DNA from: Patescibacteria group bacterium
GTDB taxonomy: Bacteria > Patescibacteriota > Patescibacteriia > Patescibacteriales > UBA12465
Reading direction: 5' to 3'
Assembly: GCA_028692765.1 (NCBI GenBank)
Contig: JAQUWT010000006.1
Location: forward strand, 1 to 56,542
DNA: 56,542 nt
Part shown: in pieces, positions 17,028-24,595 of the stretch
Position numbering within the stretch: position 1 is the first letter of the stretch
Layout: every line of letters starts with the position of its first letter
Translations under genes and position numbers: made by a program
The notes under the pieces: generated by a model
The model's database searches: none
What the model was told of the DNA's origin: nothing
Seen by the model: only the letters and a program-made list of their open reading frames with translations

Positions 17028-17918
17028 ATGATGGCAGGGAAGTCCAGTCCATATCTTGCCCGTAGGGCAAAGAAATTTAAATGCGTGAAGAAAGATTATC
17101 AGCATAAGAATTTGCATAATCCTTTTTTTCATAAGCAAAGTGAGAAAAAAAATACTGGCAAAAAGAATGCCCAGCACCGCTTTTGGCTCTTTCCCGTTGT
17201 CTTCTTGTTTTTGGCCGTTTTGTTATACCTTTTATTTTTTTCCGGTATTTTTGCTTTAAAACAGATAAAAGTAAGCGGTGTCAGCCGAATTGCCGAAACT
17301 CAACTTAGCGATGCCGCCTGGCAGCAGGCGCAGTTGCGGCGGAGTGCTGTTTTCAAGCAAAATAATCTTTTATTTTTTAACATCGAAGCTTTGCGCGATA
17401 CTTTATTGAACGATTTTAGTTTCGATTCCGTCCGAGTTTACCGGCAGTGGCCGCATACCTTGATTATCAGCGTCGGTGAGCGGGGCTTATCTTTTATCTG
17501 GCGGGATAGCCAAGGGACTAGCTTCAGCGATAGCCGCGGTTGTTTGATTAAAGAGGCTTCAGTGAGCGACGACAATCTCAAAAATTATCCTCTCTTAACG
17601 GCGGCCGGCGCTCAGGAATATCTGGGCAAAGATAATTGTTTGTCGCTTGATGACGCTTATCTTCAAGCTGTTTTTACCTTGTATGAAAAATTGAAAGACT
17701 TGCCCGGATTAGATTTGCAGGAGTTTGTCTTGGATGGTGCTTTTAATACTTTGCAGATAAAGCTTAATGGCGGGCCTAATATCTTTTTTAATATTAAAGA
17801 TGACCTGGATAAGCAGTTGAAAAAATTGGCGGTTATAAAACAGGAAAAAGGCGATGAGTATTTTAAAGGCTTGGAATACATTGATTTACGTTATGGTGAT
17901 CGCGCTTATTTTAAATAA
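17028..17918 (+). CDS. ftsQ: FtsQ/DivIB-type cell division protein
   Basis: 296 aa with a long basic cytoplasmic N-terminus (about 58 residues, Lys-rich), one membrane span (about 60-80) and then a POTRA-like domain starting FALKQIKVSGVSRIAETQL, followed by the FtsQ/DivIB beta domain (DSVRVYRQWPHTLIISV). FtsQ links early and late divisome components and contacts FtsL/FtsB outside the membrane. ftsL and ftsB are not seen nearby; ftsQ next to alr recalls division/cell-wall clusters. Confidence 0.85.
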   Translation: MMAGKSSPYLARRAKKFKCVKKDYQHKNLHNPFFHKQSEKKNTGKKNAQHRFWLFPVVFLFLAVLLYLLFFSGIFALKQIKVSGVSRIAETQLSDAAWQQAQLRRSAVFKQNNLLFFNIEALRDTLLNDFSFDSVRVYRQWPHTLIISVGERGLSFIWRDSQGTSFSDSRGCLIKEASVSDDNLKNYPLLTAAGAQEYLGKDNCLSLDDAYLQAVFTLYEKLKDLPGLDLQEFVLDGAFNTLQIKLNGGPNIFFNIKDDLDKQLKKLAVIKQEKGDEYFKGLEYIDLRYGDRAYFK

Positions 17919-17929
17919 TTTCAAAATAT

Positions 17930-18070
17930 ATGGAAACAACTTTTAAATTTCTTTTTGGCTTGGCAGTTTTTTTATTTTCTTTGATTAGCATCGGCGTATT
18001 CTTGTTGATTGTTAAAATAATTCTGATGTTTAGCCCCCAGATACAATTATTGGGTTTGACTATCTACTAA
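17930..18070 (+). CDS. Small single-pass membrane peptide
   Basis: 46-codon frame (METTFKFLFGLAVFLFSL at the N-terminus) dominated by one long hydrophobic helix (about residues 5-34) and a short polar tail. It starts 11 bases after ftsQ with the same ATATATG-like start context as its neighbours, so it may be the last gene of the operon. No family recognised; its size makes it uncertain. Confidence 0.45.
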   Translation: METTFKFLFGLAVFLFSLISIGVFLLIVKIILMFSPQIQLLGLTIY

Positions 18071-18210
18071 TCAGATACATCTGCGTGGCAATTGGCCCTA
18101 TATTTTCCTTTGGTTATATGTGTATTAATATACATTATGCGAAGTATGATAATACAGAAAATGCTTATTAATTAAGCTTTTTGCCATATCCCACCCCTCC
18201 CTAAATAAAA

Positions 18211-18250
18211 TAATCCCCGGCAGCGCATAGGCGTTTGCCGGGGTGTTTTA
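18211..18250. terminator. Bidirectional intrinsic terminator
   Basis: CCCCGGCA (18215-18222) pairs with TGCCGGGG (18236-18243). TGTTTTATTT follows on plus and ATTATTTTATTT on minus. It closes the 1-18 kb plus operon and the convergent 160-aa gene. The preceding 18071-18210 shows no gene. Confidence 0.88.
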
Positions 18251-18730
18251 TTTATTTTGAGGTTGAATTTTAGTGAGGTTTATTTCAACCCCGATAATAA
18301 TTGGATTAAGCCAGACTTCTTTATTGTCTGAGTCATAGCTTTTTGTTATTAGTGGTCTTAGTTCCCCGGCTTCTTGCGGATTAAGGGGTTTGATAATAAT
18401 ATTACCACGCAATATGACGCTTTGGACAGTGGCGCTAAATTCAGCGCCTATTGTTTTTTTAGTCCAGGGCCATAATCGATAGCGCGGCACTTTTTCGGTG
18501 ACCGCAATGGTCACCTTAGTGATAGCACTACTGAATTCAGTGACAACATCTTTTAATAATATTGTCAATGTTTCAGTGAGGAGGGGTCGGTCGGGGTCGT
18601 AGTTTATGTTTTTTAATGATAAACAAGCCCCTCTCTTATCGACCAATAGGTCGATTTCATCTTTGTAGTAGTCAATATGTTGATGTACTACTGCCAAGAC
18701 GGTATTAACTCTTTCTTCTAATTCTTCCAT
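18248..18730 (-). CDS. Hypothetical protein, 160 aa
   Basis: Not recognised. It is a soluble-looking protein with an N-terminal helical region (EELEERVNTVLAVVHQHIDYY) followed by alternating beta-type segments, and no signal peptide or membrane span. The gene is monocistronic, with its own strong promoter and terminator, divergent from the tyrosine recombinase. Start chosen at the ATG 12 nt after the predicted transcription start. Confidence 0.65.
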   Translation of the reverse strand: MEELEERVNTVLAVVHQHIDYYKDEIDLLVDKRGACLSLKNINYDPDRPLLTETLTILLKDVVTEFSSAITKVTIAVTEKVPRYRLWPWTKKTIGAEFSATVQSVILRGNIIIKPLNPQEAGELRPLITKSYDSDNKEVWLNPIIIGVEINLTKIQPQNK

Positions 18731-18748
18731 GGTGTATCATTTTTTAAA

Positions 18749-18777
18749 ATCATAAGCGCTTTCTTCCCTCTTGTCAA
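18749..18777 (-). promoter_or_regulatory. Promoter of the 160-aa gene
   Basis: On minus, TTGACA (18772-18777), 17 nt, TATGAT (18749-18754). Predicted start near 18742. It lies about 12 nt from the -35 of the divergent recombinase promoter, so the two may interfere. Confidence 0.75.
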
Positions 18778-18788
18778 TTATATTTTTA

Positions 18789-18818
18789 TTGCCCCCGGCT
18801 TTCTTCATCTGCTATAAT
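18789..18818 (+). promoter_or_regulatory. Extended -10 promoter giving a leaderless recombinase mRNA
   Basis: TTGCCC (18789-18794), 18 nt, then TGC and TATAAT (18813-18818). The ATG at 18825 is six nt after the -10, exactly where transcription should begin. Confidence 0.7.
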
Positions 18819-18824
18819 ATTAAT

Positions 18825-19781
18825 ATGGCCGCGCAAAAAGCGATAGCTAAATATCTTCTCGATTTCCTTGATTACTCGGAAATAGAGAAAGGGCTGTCAA
18901 GTAAAACTCAGGAAAATTACACTCGTTTTTTACGGAAGTTTTTTAATTGGCTAAATAGTGCCGGCTTAGCTTCCTTGCAGCCGGCGGCTTTATCGGCCGA
19001 GCATATATGGCAGTATAAGGTCTTTTTATCGCGCCACGCCGACCCTAAGACTAAAAAAACTTTAAAGAAAAGCACACAGAATTATTATTTAATCGCCTTG
19101 CGTTCCCTCTTGGAATTTTTTGTGGAAAAAGATATTGCTTCCCTGCCGCCGTCAAAAGTAAAATTGGCCAAGGACCGGAGCGATAAGGAGATTAAATTTT
19201 TAAAATTGGAACAACTGGCCAGCTTATTGAATTCGCCGGATACGGGCGAAATTATCGGTTTGCGGGATAAGGCGATTTTAGAAACCCTATTTTCTACCGG
19301 TCTGCGCGTGGCGGAATTGGCGGCCTTGAATAGAGATCAGATTAGGATTAAAAATGTCGGTCAAGATTTAGAAATAGCCGTTATCGGCAAAGGCAGTAAA
19401 ATCAGGACAGTTTATTTTTCCGCTCGTGCGGTCAAGTCATTGAAAGCCTATATTGACGAACGCAAGGATTTCGATGAGGCTCTCTTTATCAATTATCGCC
19501 GCGGTAGCGCTGGTAGCGACCGCTCTCGCCGTTTGAGCGTGAAAAGCATTGAAGATATTGTTAAAAAATATGTAAAGATTACCGGTTTGCCGGTGATGGC
19601 TACGCCGCATACTTTGCGTCATTCTTTCGCTACCGATTTGTTGAATCAGGGGGTGGATTTGCGTACGGTGCAAGAATTTTTAGGCCATAGCAATATCGCT
19701 ACCACGCAAATATATACGCATGTGACTAATAAGCAGCTGCGCGATATCCATCGCAAGGTTCATGAAGGACGCTCTCTCTGA
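18825..19781 (+). CDS. xerC: Tyrosine recombinase, XerC/XerD type
   Basis: 318-aa site-specific recombinase. The N-terminal SAM-like DNA-binding domain (about residues 1-100) is followed by the catalytic domain with Arg in TGLRVAEL, HTLRHSFAT (His-x-x-Arg), LGHSN (His) and the nucleophile Tyr in TTQIYTHVT. Size and sequence fit the chromosome-dimer resolvase rather than a phage integrase. The start at 18825 was chosen over an in-frame ATG at 18771 because the longer version would contain the promoter -10 and a non-conserved leader. The stop is TGA. Confidence 0.88.
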   Translation: MAAQKAIAKYLLDFLDYSEIEKGLSSKTQENYTRFLRKFFNWLNSAGLASLQPAALSAEHIWQYKVFLSRHADPKTKKTLKKSTQNYYLIALRSLLEFFVEKDIASLPPSKVKLAKDRSDKEIKFLKLEQLASLLNSPDTGEIIGLRDKAILETLFSTGLRVAELAALNRDQIRIKNVGQDLEIAVIGKGSKIRTVYFSARAVKSLKAYIDERKDFDEALFINYRRGSAGSDRSRRLSVKSIEDIVKKYVKITGLPVMATPHTLRHSFATDLLNQGVDLRTVQEFLGHSNIATTQIYTHVTNKQLRDIHRKVHEGRSL

Positions 19782-19805
19782 CAATTGTTTGTTTTAGATA
19801 AATAT

Positions 19806-19841
19806 CAAAAAAACCTCAGCCTTTACGGCTGAGGTTTTTAT
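19806..19841. terminator. Bidirectional intrinsic terminator
   Basis: AACCTCAGCC (19812-19821) pairs with GGCTGAGGTT (19827-19836) with a five-base loop. An A tract precedes it and T5 follows. It serves the recombinase gene on plus and the M23 peptidase on minus. Confidence 0.92.
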
Positions 19842-19861
19842 TAGTGGTCAAATTTTTTATT

Positions 19862-21112
19862 TTAAGGTAAATAATCCAGGGGGTTTACCGGAATACCATT
19901 TTTTCTTACTTCAAAATGTAAATGTGAACCGGTAGAAAATGGTCCGGAACCGGGCATCCCCGGGCCGCCGCCGGTTTTTCCTATTAGCTGGCCTTTGGCG
20001 ACATATTGATCGGCTACGACATTGACACCGGAGACATGGCCGTAAATTGTGGACAAACCGTCATTATGGATAATCATGATATAGGCATAAGCGGTGGAGC
20101 CGTCAAATTTAGCTCGGGCAACATAGCCGTCCGCGGCGGCATAGAGCGGGCTTCCCTGCTTGGAGCGGATATCGACGCCGGAATGTTCGCCGATGATTTT
20201 ACGGAAAGGATAATCAGGGTCATGGAAAGTGGCAGTGATAGTTCTTCCCGGCACCGGCCAGGATAGAGTGCTATCGCTTCCGGCTAGCCTATTCTTGTCG
20301 TTTTGCGACATTTTGTCCCTAATGGTTTTTTCTAAGCCGGCAATTTCCGCTTCGGCTTGAGCCGCTTCTTTTTTAGCCTGTTTAAGCAAGTCTTGATAGG
20401 CTTTTTCCGAAGAGCGGGTCTCTTCAAGAAGATAATTTTTTTCCGCCTGCTCGTAAGCCAGTTGTGCCCTCTTCTCTTCTAAATCTTTTTTAAGAACGGC
20501 CAGTTCTTGGCTTTTTTCCTGAATATCTTGCTGAGCTTTATCAAGGCGGTCTTTATCGTTCTGTAATTTGGCTAAGCTATTGCGTAATTCCTCGTTGGCA
20601 TTTTCCAGATATTTAGATTGGTTGAGAAATTCCGAAATAGAATTATTGAGCAACAGTATTTCCAGAGCGGATACCTGGTCTTGTTTGTAGACCAGGCGCA
20701 GTAATTTGGCGATATGGTCTTTTTGTTCATCGATGCGGCTATTTATATCCATTATATCCAAGGATATTTTTTTAGACTCCAAATCAGTTTTATTGATTTC
20801 CAGATTAGCCGCGTCTATTTCCAACTGGGCCTTGGCGCTGCGATCTTCAAGAATACCCAGCTGGGAGTTGAGGTTATTTTTTTCTGCCTGCTTGGCGGCG
20901 ATAGCTTGAGTATAGGCCTTCTGCTTGGCGGCTAAAGCTTCTAATTGCTGTTTTTGTGCTTGAATCTGTTGGTTTAACTGCTGGATTTCCGCGTTTGCCA
21001 TGTCATCGCTTTGGCCGGTGGCCTGTTTGATAATATCAATTCCAGAAAAAAGCAGGGCCAAAACTAGGCCTGCCAAGAGAAAGGTTGATAATTTTGAGTA
21101 TTTTGCTTTCAT
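19862..21112 (-). CDS. Coiled-coil M23 family peptidoglycan endopeptidase (EnvC/NlpD-like)
   Basis: 416 aa. An N-terminal membrane anchor/signal (about residues 10-27) is followed by a long Gln/Lys/Glu-rich coiled coil (about 40-265), then a C-terminal LytM/M23 domain. Zinc-ligand motifs are intact (HSGVDIRSKQG and GSHLHFEV). The architecture matches EnvC-like murein hydrolases or hydrolase activators acting at the septum; intact ligands suggest real peptidase activity. The promoter -10 lies six nt before the ATG, so the mRNA should be leaderless. Confidence 0.88.
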   Translation of the reverse strand: MKAKYSKLSTFLLAGLVLALLFSGIDIIKQATGQSDDMANAEIQQLNQQIQAQKQQLEALAAKQKAYTQAIAAKQAEKNNLNSQLGILEDRSAKAQLEIDAANLEINKTDLESKKISLDIMDINSRIDEQKDHIAKLLRLVYKQDQVSALEILLLNNSISEFLNQSKYLENANEELRNSLAKLQNDKDRLDKAQQDIQEKSQELAVLKKDLEEKRAQLAYEQAEKNYLLEETRSSEKAYQDLLKQAKKEAAQAEAEIAGLEKTIRDKMSQNDKNRLAGSDSTLSWPVPGRTITATFHDPDYPFRKIIGEHSGVDIRSKQGSPLYAAADGYVARAKFDGSTAYAYIMIIHNDGLSTIYGHVSGVNVVADQYVAKGQLIGKTGGGPGMPGSGPFSTGSHLHFEVRKNGIPVNPLDYLP

Positions 21113-21118
21113 GGTTGT

Positions 21119-21147
21119 ATTATAACATTTTTTTGATATTCTGTAAA
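21119..21147 (-). promoter_or_regulatory. Promoter giving a leaderless M23 peptidase mRNA
   Basis: On minus, TTTACA (21142-21147), 17 nt ending TGT, TATAAT (21119-21124). The ATG begins at 21112, six nt after the -10, the same geometry as the recombinase promoter. Confidence 0.75.
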
Positions 21148-21160
21148 ATATATCTTATCC

Positions 21161-22144
21161 TTATTTAAAATTTTCATAAACCGTAGCGGATAGGTCTCTG
21201 ATGGCCCCGCCCATTTTATTAAAATCATCGCCTCTAGTCATGATGCAGAGAAGATAGGGGCTTTGTTTAAGATAGATAATACCGCAGTCATGCAGCTGCT
21301 TGTTTTCCAGCCAGACTCTTTCCCCGAATTTATGCGAGACGGCAATATTGGCGGGTATGCCCGCTTTCAGTCCTTTGTCAAATTGCGACTGGCTTAATAT
21401 TTCCAAGGCTTTTTCCGACATCTCTCTATTTAGATAAGAGGCGTTATAGAGAATACGGAAAAAAGAAGCGTAATCTTTGACGTTCATAAAATTTTCCATT
21501 TGATCGCTGTTGGGGGCGGCTATTCCTAAATCTCGATATATTTTATTGAGATATTCAGGGTTCATGTGCTGCATTAGAGCCCCGGCGGCGCCGTTATCGG
21601 AATAGATAATCATGTATTTTATGAGGTCGTCGATAGTATAGTCTTGGCCGCTGTCTACGTGTTTAAGGGGGAGGATATTTTGTGAAAGATTGCTGACTTC
21701 ATTTTCAATGGTAATGCGGTCGTTTAATATCTGGCTTTGCTCTTCGGCCAGTTTGAGATAAGCAATCATCAGCGGCACTTTTAAGAGGCTGGCCGGGGTA
21801 AATTTTTCCTGTTCGTTAATACCTATCCAGGGGCCGTTGTTTAAATCGCGGAAATAGACGCTGGCATAAATGATATTGCCTTGCCCTATATTTTTATTAA
21901 TTACTTCTTTAATTTTTTTCTCCAAATCATTTTGCCTAATATCATGAATGTCGGCGCATTCTAATAAGGGGCTGATATAGCTGTAGCCGCTTTGGTGCAC
22001 TTCTCCTTTTTGGCCGGTCTCTTCTTCCAACGAGAGGCCGCTATGATAATAGTTAGACCAAGCGTAGCTGATAATCAAGCCGACTCCGATAGCGATAATG
22101 ACACTAACAGCCGCTTGCCATAAGCTCAGATTTATCCTTTTCAT
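21161..22144 (-). CDS. Serine beta-lactamase-fold protein (class A-like hydrolase or D,D-peptidase)
   Basis: 327 aa with an N-terminal membrane anchor (about residues 10-29). The active-site motifs are S119-L-L-K122, S182-D-N184 and K272-F-G274 (KFG in place of KTG). The class A Glu166 motif is not convincing (NPEYLN near 195-200), so a penicillin-binding-protein-like carboxypeptidase role is as likely as beta-lactamase activity. It acts outside the membrane. It follows the WecG-NUDIX gene by seven bases, so it is the second gene of that unit. Confidence 0.75.
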   Translation of the reverse strand: MKRINLSLWQAAVSVIIAIGVGLIISYAWSNYYHSGLSLEEETGQKGEVHQSGYSYISPLLECADIHDIRQNDLEKKIKEVINKNIGQGNIIYASVYFRDLNNGPWIGINEQEKFTPASLLKVPLMIAYLKLAEEQSQILNDRITIENEVSNLSQNILPLKHVDSGQDYTIDDLIKYMIIYSDNGAAGALMQHMNPEYLNKIYRDLGIAAPNSDQMENFMNVKDYASFFRILYNASYLNREMSEKALEILSQSQFDKGLKAGIPANIAVSHKFGERVWLENKQLHDCGIIYLKQSPYLLCIMTRGDDFNKMGGAIRDLSATVYENFK

Positions 22145-22151
22145 ATTTTAA

Positions 22152-23342
22152 TTAATGATTTTGTAATTTTTGTAGATAAATAGCCGCCGCTTCTTGCCGG
22201 CAGGGGTGTAATGTCTTTAGAAATTCTTTTTCATTAATCCACGACCAAGCTTGATGGTCCCAGTAGTTTATCTTAATTTCTTCCGGTTTGCCGGTAAACT
22301 CCACGATTAGCAAGCCTTGTTCTTGACCGCGGTAGCCGAAATGCTTTTCTCCCTCTATATTTTGGTAGCGCCCATTTTCTTTGGCAAATTCATAGCGGTA
22401 TAATTTTTTATAGCTGGCGATTATTTTAAAATTAATTGCGCCGCTTTCTTCCCTGATTTCTTTGCTTCCAGCCGAAACTAAGTCTAATTCATCCAGGCCG
22501 CCTTGAGGCAGCTGCCAGTGTCCGGACTGTCCTTGGCGCTCGACAATAAAAATATCGCGGCCGCTTGGAGTTTGGCGATACATTAAAACGGCGACATTGG
22601 GGCGATAGCGGTACGGCAGAAAAAAGCGCCAGATTATTAATTTATAGACAAAAACGAAGGTGGCTCGCCAGATGCGTCGCCAGCGCTCCGGCTGTTTGAT
22701 AAAGCGCCAGAGCCATTCTAAACCTCCGCGGCGCATTATTTTTGGTGCCCTCCGGACGCGGCCGCTTAAAAAATCGAAAGCGCCGCCCAAGCCGGCCGCT
22801 ATCGGCAGGCAATTTGTATTAATAATAAGGTTGTGGAGATATTTTTCTTGTTCCGGCGCCCCTAAGAGGCAGATGGCTAATTCCGGAGAAAAACTTTTTA
22901 TTTTTTCCAAATCTTGCTCTTCAACTCGAGGCTGACGCTTGGTGCTAATAATTAGGCTAGAAGCTTTCGGATATTTTTGCGACAGAACCAAGCGCATGTC
23001 CTGTTCGCTGGAAAGACTGTTTTGCGGCTTTATTATCAGGACTTTCCTGCTCTTGTTATTCGCTTCTTCCAACAGGTATGGCAGCAAGTCGGCGCCGGTA
23101 AGGCGCTTTAATTCTTGGCCGCTGAGCTTAGCGGCTATTTTTAAGCCGAATCCGTCAGCTAAAGACAGGTCGGCGTGATTAAGCAGATAGAATAGTTCTT
23201 CGTCTTTTTGGGCAGCAAGGATTATTTCCGGATTGGGGGTGACAATTAAATGAGACTTGCCGTCATTATAAAATTTCTCGATAGCCGCTTTGGCTTCGAG
23301 CCAGCCGATTTTTCCGGTATTGATTCCCAGGATGTTTGCCAT
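22152..23342 (-). CDS. WecG/TagA/CpsF glycosyltransferase fused to a NUDIX hydrolase
   Basis: 396-aa two-domain protein. Residues 1 to about 205 are a GT26 (WecG/TagA/CpsF) domain, with VTPNPEIIL, DLSLADGFG, GADLLPYLL and LGGAFDFLSGRVRRAP. This family adds ManNAcA or related sugars to polyprenyl-linked glycans. A basic hydrophobic linker (about 235-255) leads to a NUDIX domain whose box keeps EIREESG but has Asp at the first Glu position. The start at 23342 was chosen over an in-frame ATG at 23426: AGGGAG lies about 12 nt upstream and the conserved domain begins there. One chain may clean up nucleotide-sugar or dinucleotide by-products (inference). Confidence 0.82.
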   Translation of the reverse strand: MANILGINTGKIGWLEAKAAIEKFYNDGKSHLIVTPNPEIILAAQKDEELFYLLNHADLSLADGFGLKIAAKLSGQELKRLTGADLLPYLLEEANNKSRKVLIIKPQNSLSSEQDMRLVLSQKYPKASSLIISTKRQPRVEEQDLEKIKSFSPELAICLLGAPEQEKYLHNLIINTNCLPIAAGLGGAFDFLSGRVRRAPKIMRRGGLEWLWRFIKQPERWRRIWRATFVFVYKLIIWRFFLPYRYRPNVAVLMYRQTPSGRDIFIVERQGQSGHWQLPQGGLDELDLVSAGSKEIREESGAINFKIIASYKKLYRYEFAKENGRYQNIEGEKHFGYRGQEQGLLIVEFTGKPEEIKINYWDHQAWSWINEKEFLKTLHPCRQEAAAIYLQKLQNH

Positions 23343-23368
23343 ATTCTCTTTCTCCCTGCGTTTAATTC

Positions 23369-23377
23369 TGCTATAAT
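23369..23377 (+). promoter_or_regulatory. Possible extended -10 for corA
   Basis: TGCTATAAT on plus, with no convincing -35. It would give corA a leader of about 75 nt. It overlaps the start region of the divergent WecG-NUDIX gene. Confidence 0.4.
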
Positions 23378-23458
23378 AGAAAAGTAAAACTATCCTTATT
23401 TTATTACAAAAAAGGGTCAGAGTCAAAGTTATTTTTTGGCCGCCTTATTTTTCTTAGT

Positions 23459-24424
23459 ATGGGAAATTATAAAAAAATCAGTCCAAAAATAGAACGCCTG
23501 GTTATTGATAAGCCCGGCAATGATAATGCACTTACTTGGATTAATATTATTGATGCCGGCCGCAAGGAAGTTGACTACTTGCGCAAGGAATATAATTTTA
23601 ACCTTGAGCATTTGCGCGCTTCGGTGGCGACTGTCTTTTCGCAGCGGCCGATGGTGTCTGAAGATAGCGGCTATCTTTTTTTAATCCTCCACTTCCCTAC
23701 TTTTTTTAAAGGCAAAATCATCGCTGGCGAGATTGAATTTTTTATCGGCCACGGCTATCTGGTCTCTTTGCATAACGATAATCTGCCGGCTTTAAATGAG
23801 CTATTTAATACTGCTAAGAAAGATCAGGATTCTTTACTATCCTATCAAACCGAATCTTCCGCCACGCTTCTCTATGAAATTTTGGACCGTCTGCTTAATT
23901 CTTGCTATGCCTTGATTGACCAGAATAGTCTGGCAATAGAGGAGGTTGAAGACTTGATTTTTGAACAGCAGCAGAAGGATGCGGTGGCGAAGATTTTGAA
24001 TCTGCGCCGCAACATTATCAATATCCGCAAGATTATGCAGAATCACAAGAATATTTTGCAGAAGCTGATGCTTATGCGTAGTTCTTTGGTGCCTGCGGAA
24101 TCTTTAAAGAAACAGTATGGTCGCTTGGTGGAACATTCAAAGCGTATTTGGGAGATGCTCGACAATCAGAAGGAGATGGTAGAGGTTTTAAATGATACTA
24201 ATGAAGCTTTATTGAATGACCGGATGAATAATATTATGAAGACCCTCACCCTTTTTTCAGTTATCGTTTTTCCCTTAACGCTTTTGGCGGCTATTTTCGG
24301 CATGAACGCCAGATATATGCCTTTTGTAGATCAGCGCTATGGTTTCTGGATAATTTTGCTAATTATGGGTCTGGGGTCTTGGGGGATGCTCCATTATTTT
24401 AAGAAAAAAGATTGGCTGAATTAA
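23459..24424 (+). CDS. corA: CorA family magnesium/cobalt transporter
   Basis: 321-aa CorA-type channel. A cytoplasmic alpha/beta domain and long helices are followed by two C-terminal membrane segments. The pore signature GMN is in FGMNARYMPF near residue 291. It forms a pentameric Mg2+ channel gated by intracellular Mg2+. A second, diverged CorA is encoded at 48697-49629. Divergent from the WecG-NUDIX unit. A 12-bp-stem terminator follows. Confidence 0.93.
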   Translation: MGNYKKISPKIERLVIDKPGNDNALTWINIIDAGRKEVDYLRKEYNFNLEHLRASVATVFSQRPMVSEDSGYLFLILHFPTFFKGKIIAGEIEFFIGHGYLVSLHNDNLPALNELFNTAKKDQDSLLSYQTESSATLLYEILDRLLNSCYALIDQNSLAIEEVEDLIFEQQQKDAVAKILNLRRNIINIRKIMQNHKNILQKLMLMRSSLVPAESLKKQYGRLVEHSKRIWEMLDNQKEMVEVLNDTNEALLNDRMNNIMKTLTLFSVIVFPLTLLAAIFGMNARYMPFVDQRYGFWIILLIMGLGSWGMLHYFKKKDWLN

Positions 24425-24457
24425 ATTTGAATAAATAAAACATTTTTAGCTTATATT

Positions 24458-24495
24458 AAAGGAATATTATGTAGTTAATATTCCTTTTGTTTTTC
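24458..24495 (+). terminator. Intrinsic terminator after corA
   Basis: AAAGGAATATTA (24458-24469) pairs perfectly with TAATATTCCTTT (24476-24487) around a six-base loop, followed by TGTTTTTCTTT. Confidence 0.9.
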
Positions 24496-24507
24496 TTTAT
24501 ATTACTA

Positions 24508-24577
24508 TTGACAAAATATTAATTTTTTGCTATTATTTGATTGTTAATTTGACAATTATCTTAATAAGTATTATATT
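24508..24577 (+). promoter_or_regulatory. Two tandem promoters before the GT4 gene
   Basis: P1 is TTGACA (24508-24513), 17 nt ending TGC, TATTAT (24531-24536). P2 is TTGACA (24549-24554), 17 nt, TATATT (24572-24577). P2 predicts a start about 12 nt before the ATG. Both are close to consensus. Confidence 0.8.
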
Positions 24578-24595
24578 AAAAAGTTATATTTATAT

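Noticed and set aside
18771-18824. N-terminal extension of the tyrosine recombinase
   Set aside because: It would contain the promoter -10 and an unrelated hydrophobic leader; family similarity begins after the ATG at 18825.
18825-19781. The recombinase as integrase of the 55 kb attachment site
   Set aside because: It is 36 kb away among housekeeping genes and is the size and type of XerC/D. The element's integrase is expected outside the window.
23343-23426. 28-residue extension of the WecG-NUDIX protein
   Set aside because: The ATG at 23342 has a Shine-Dalgarno site and the conserved domain starts right there.
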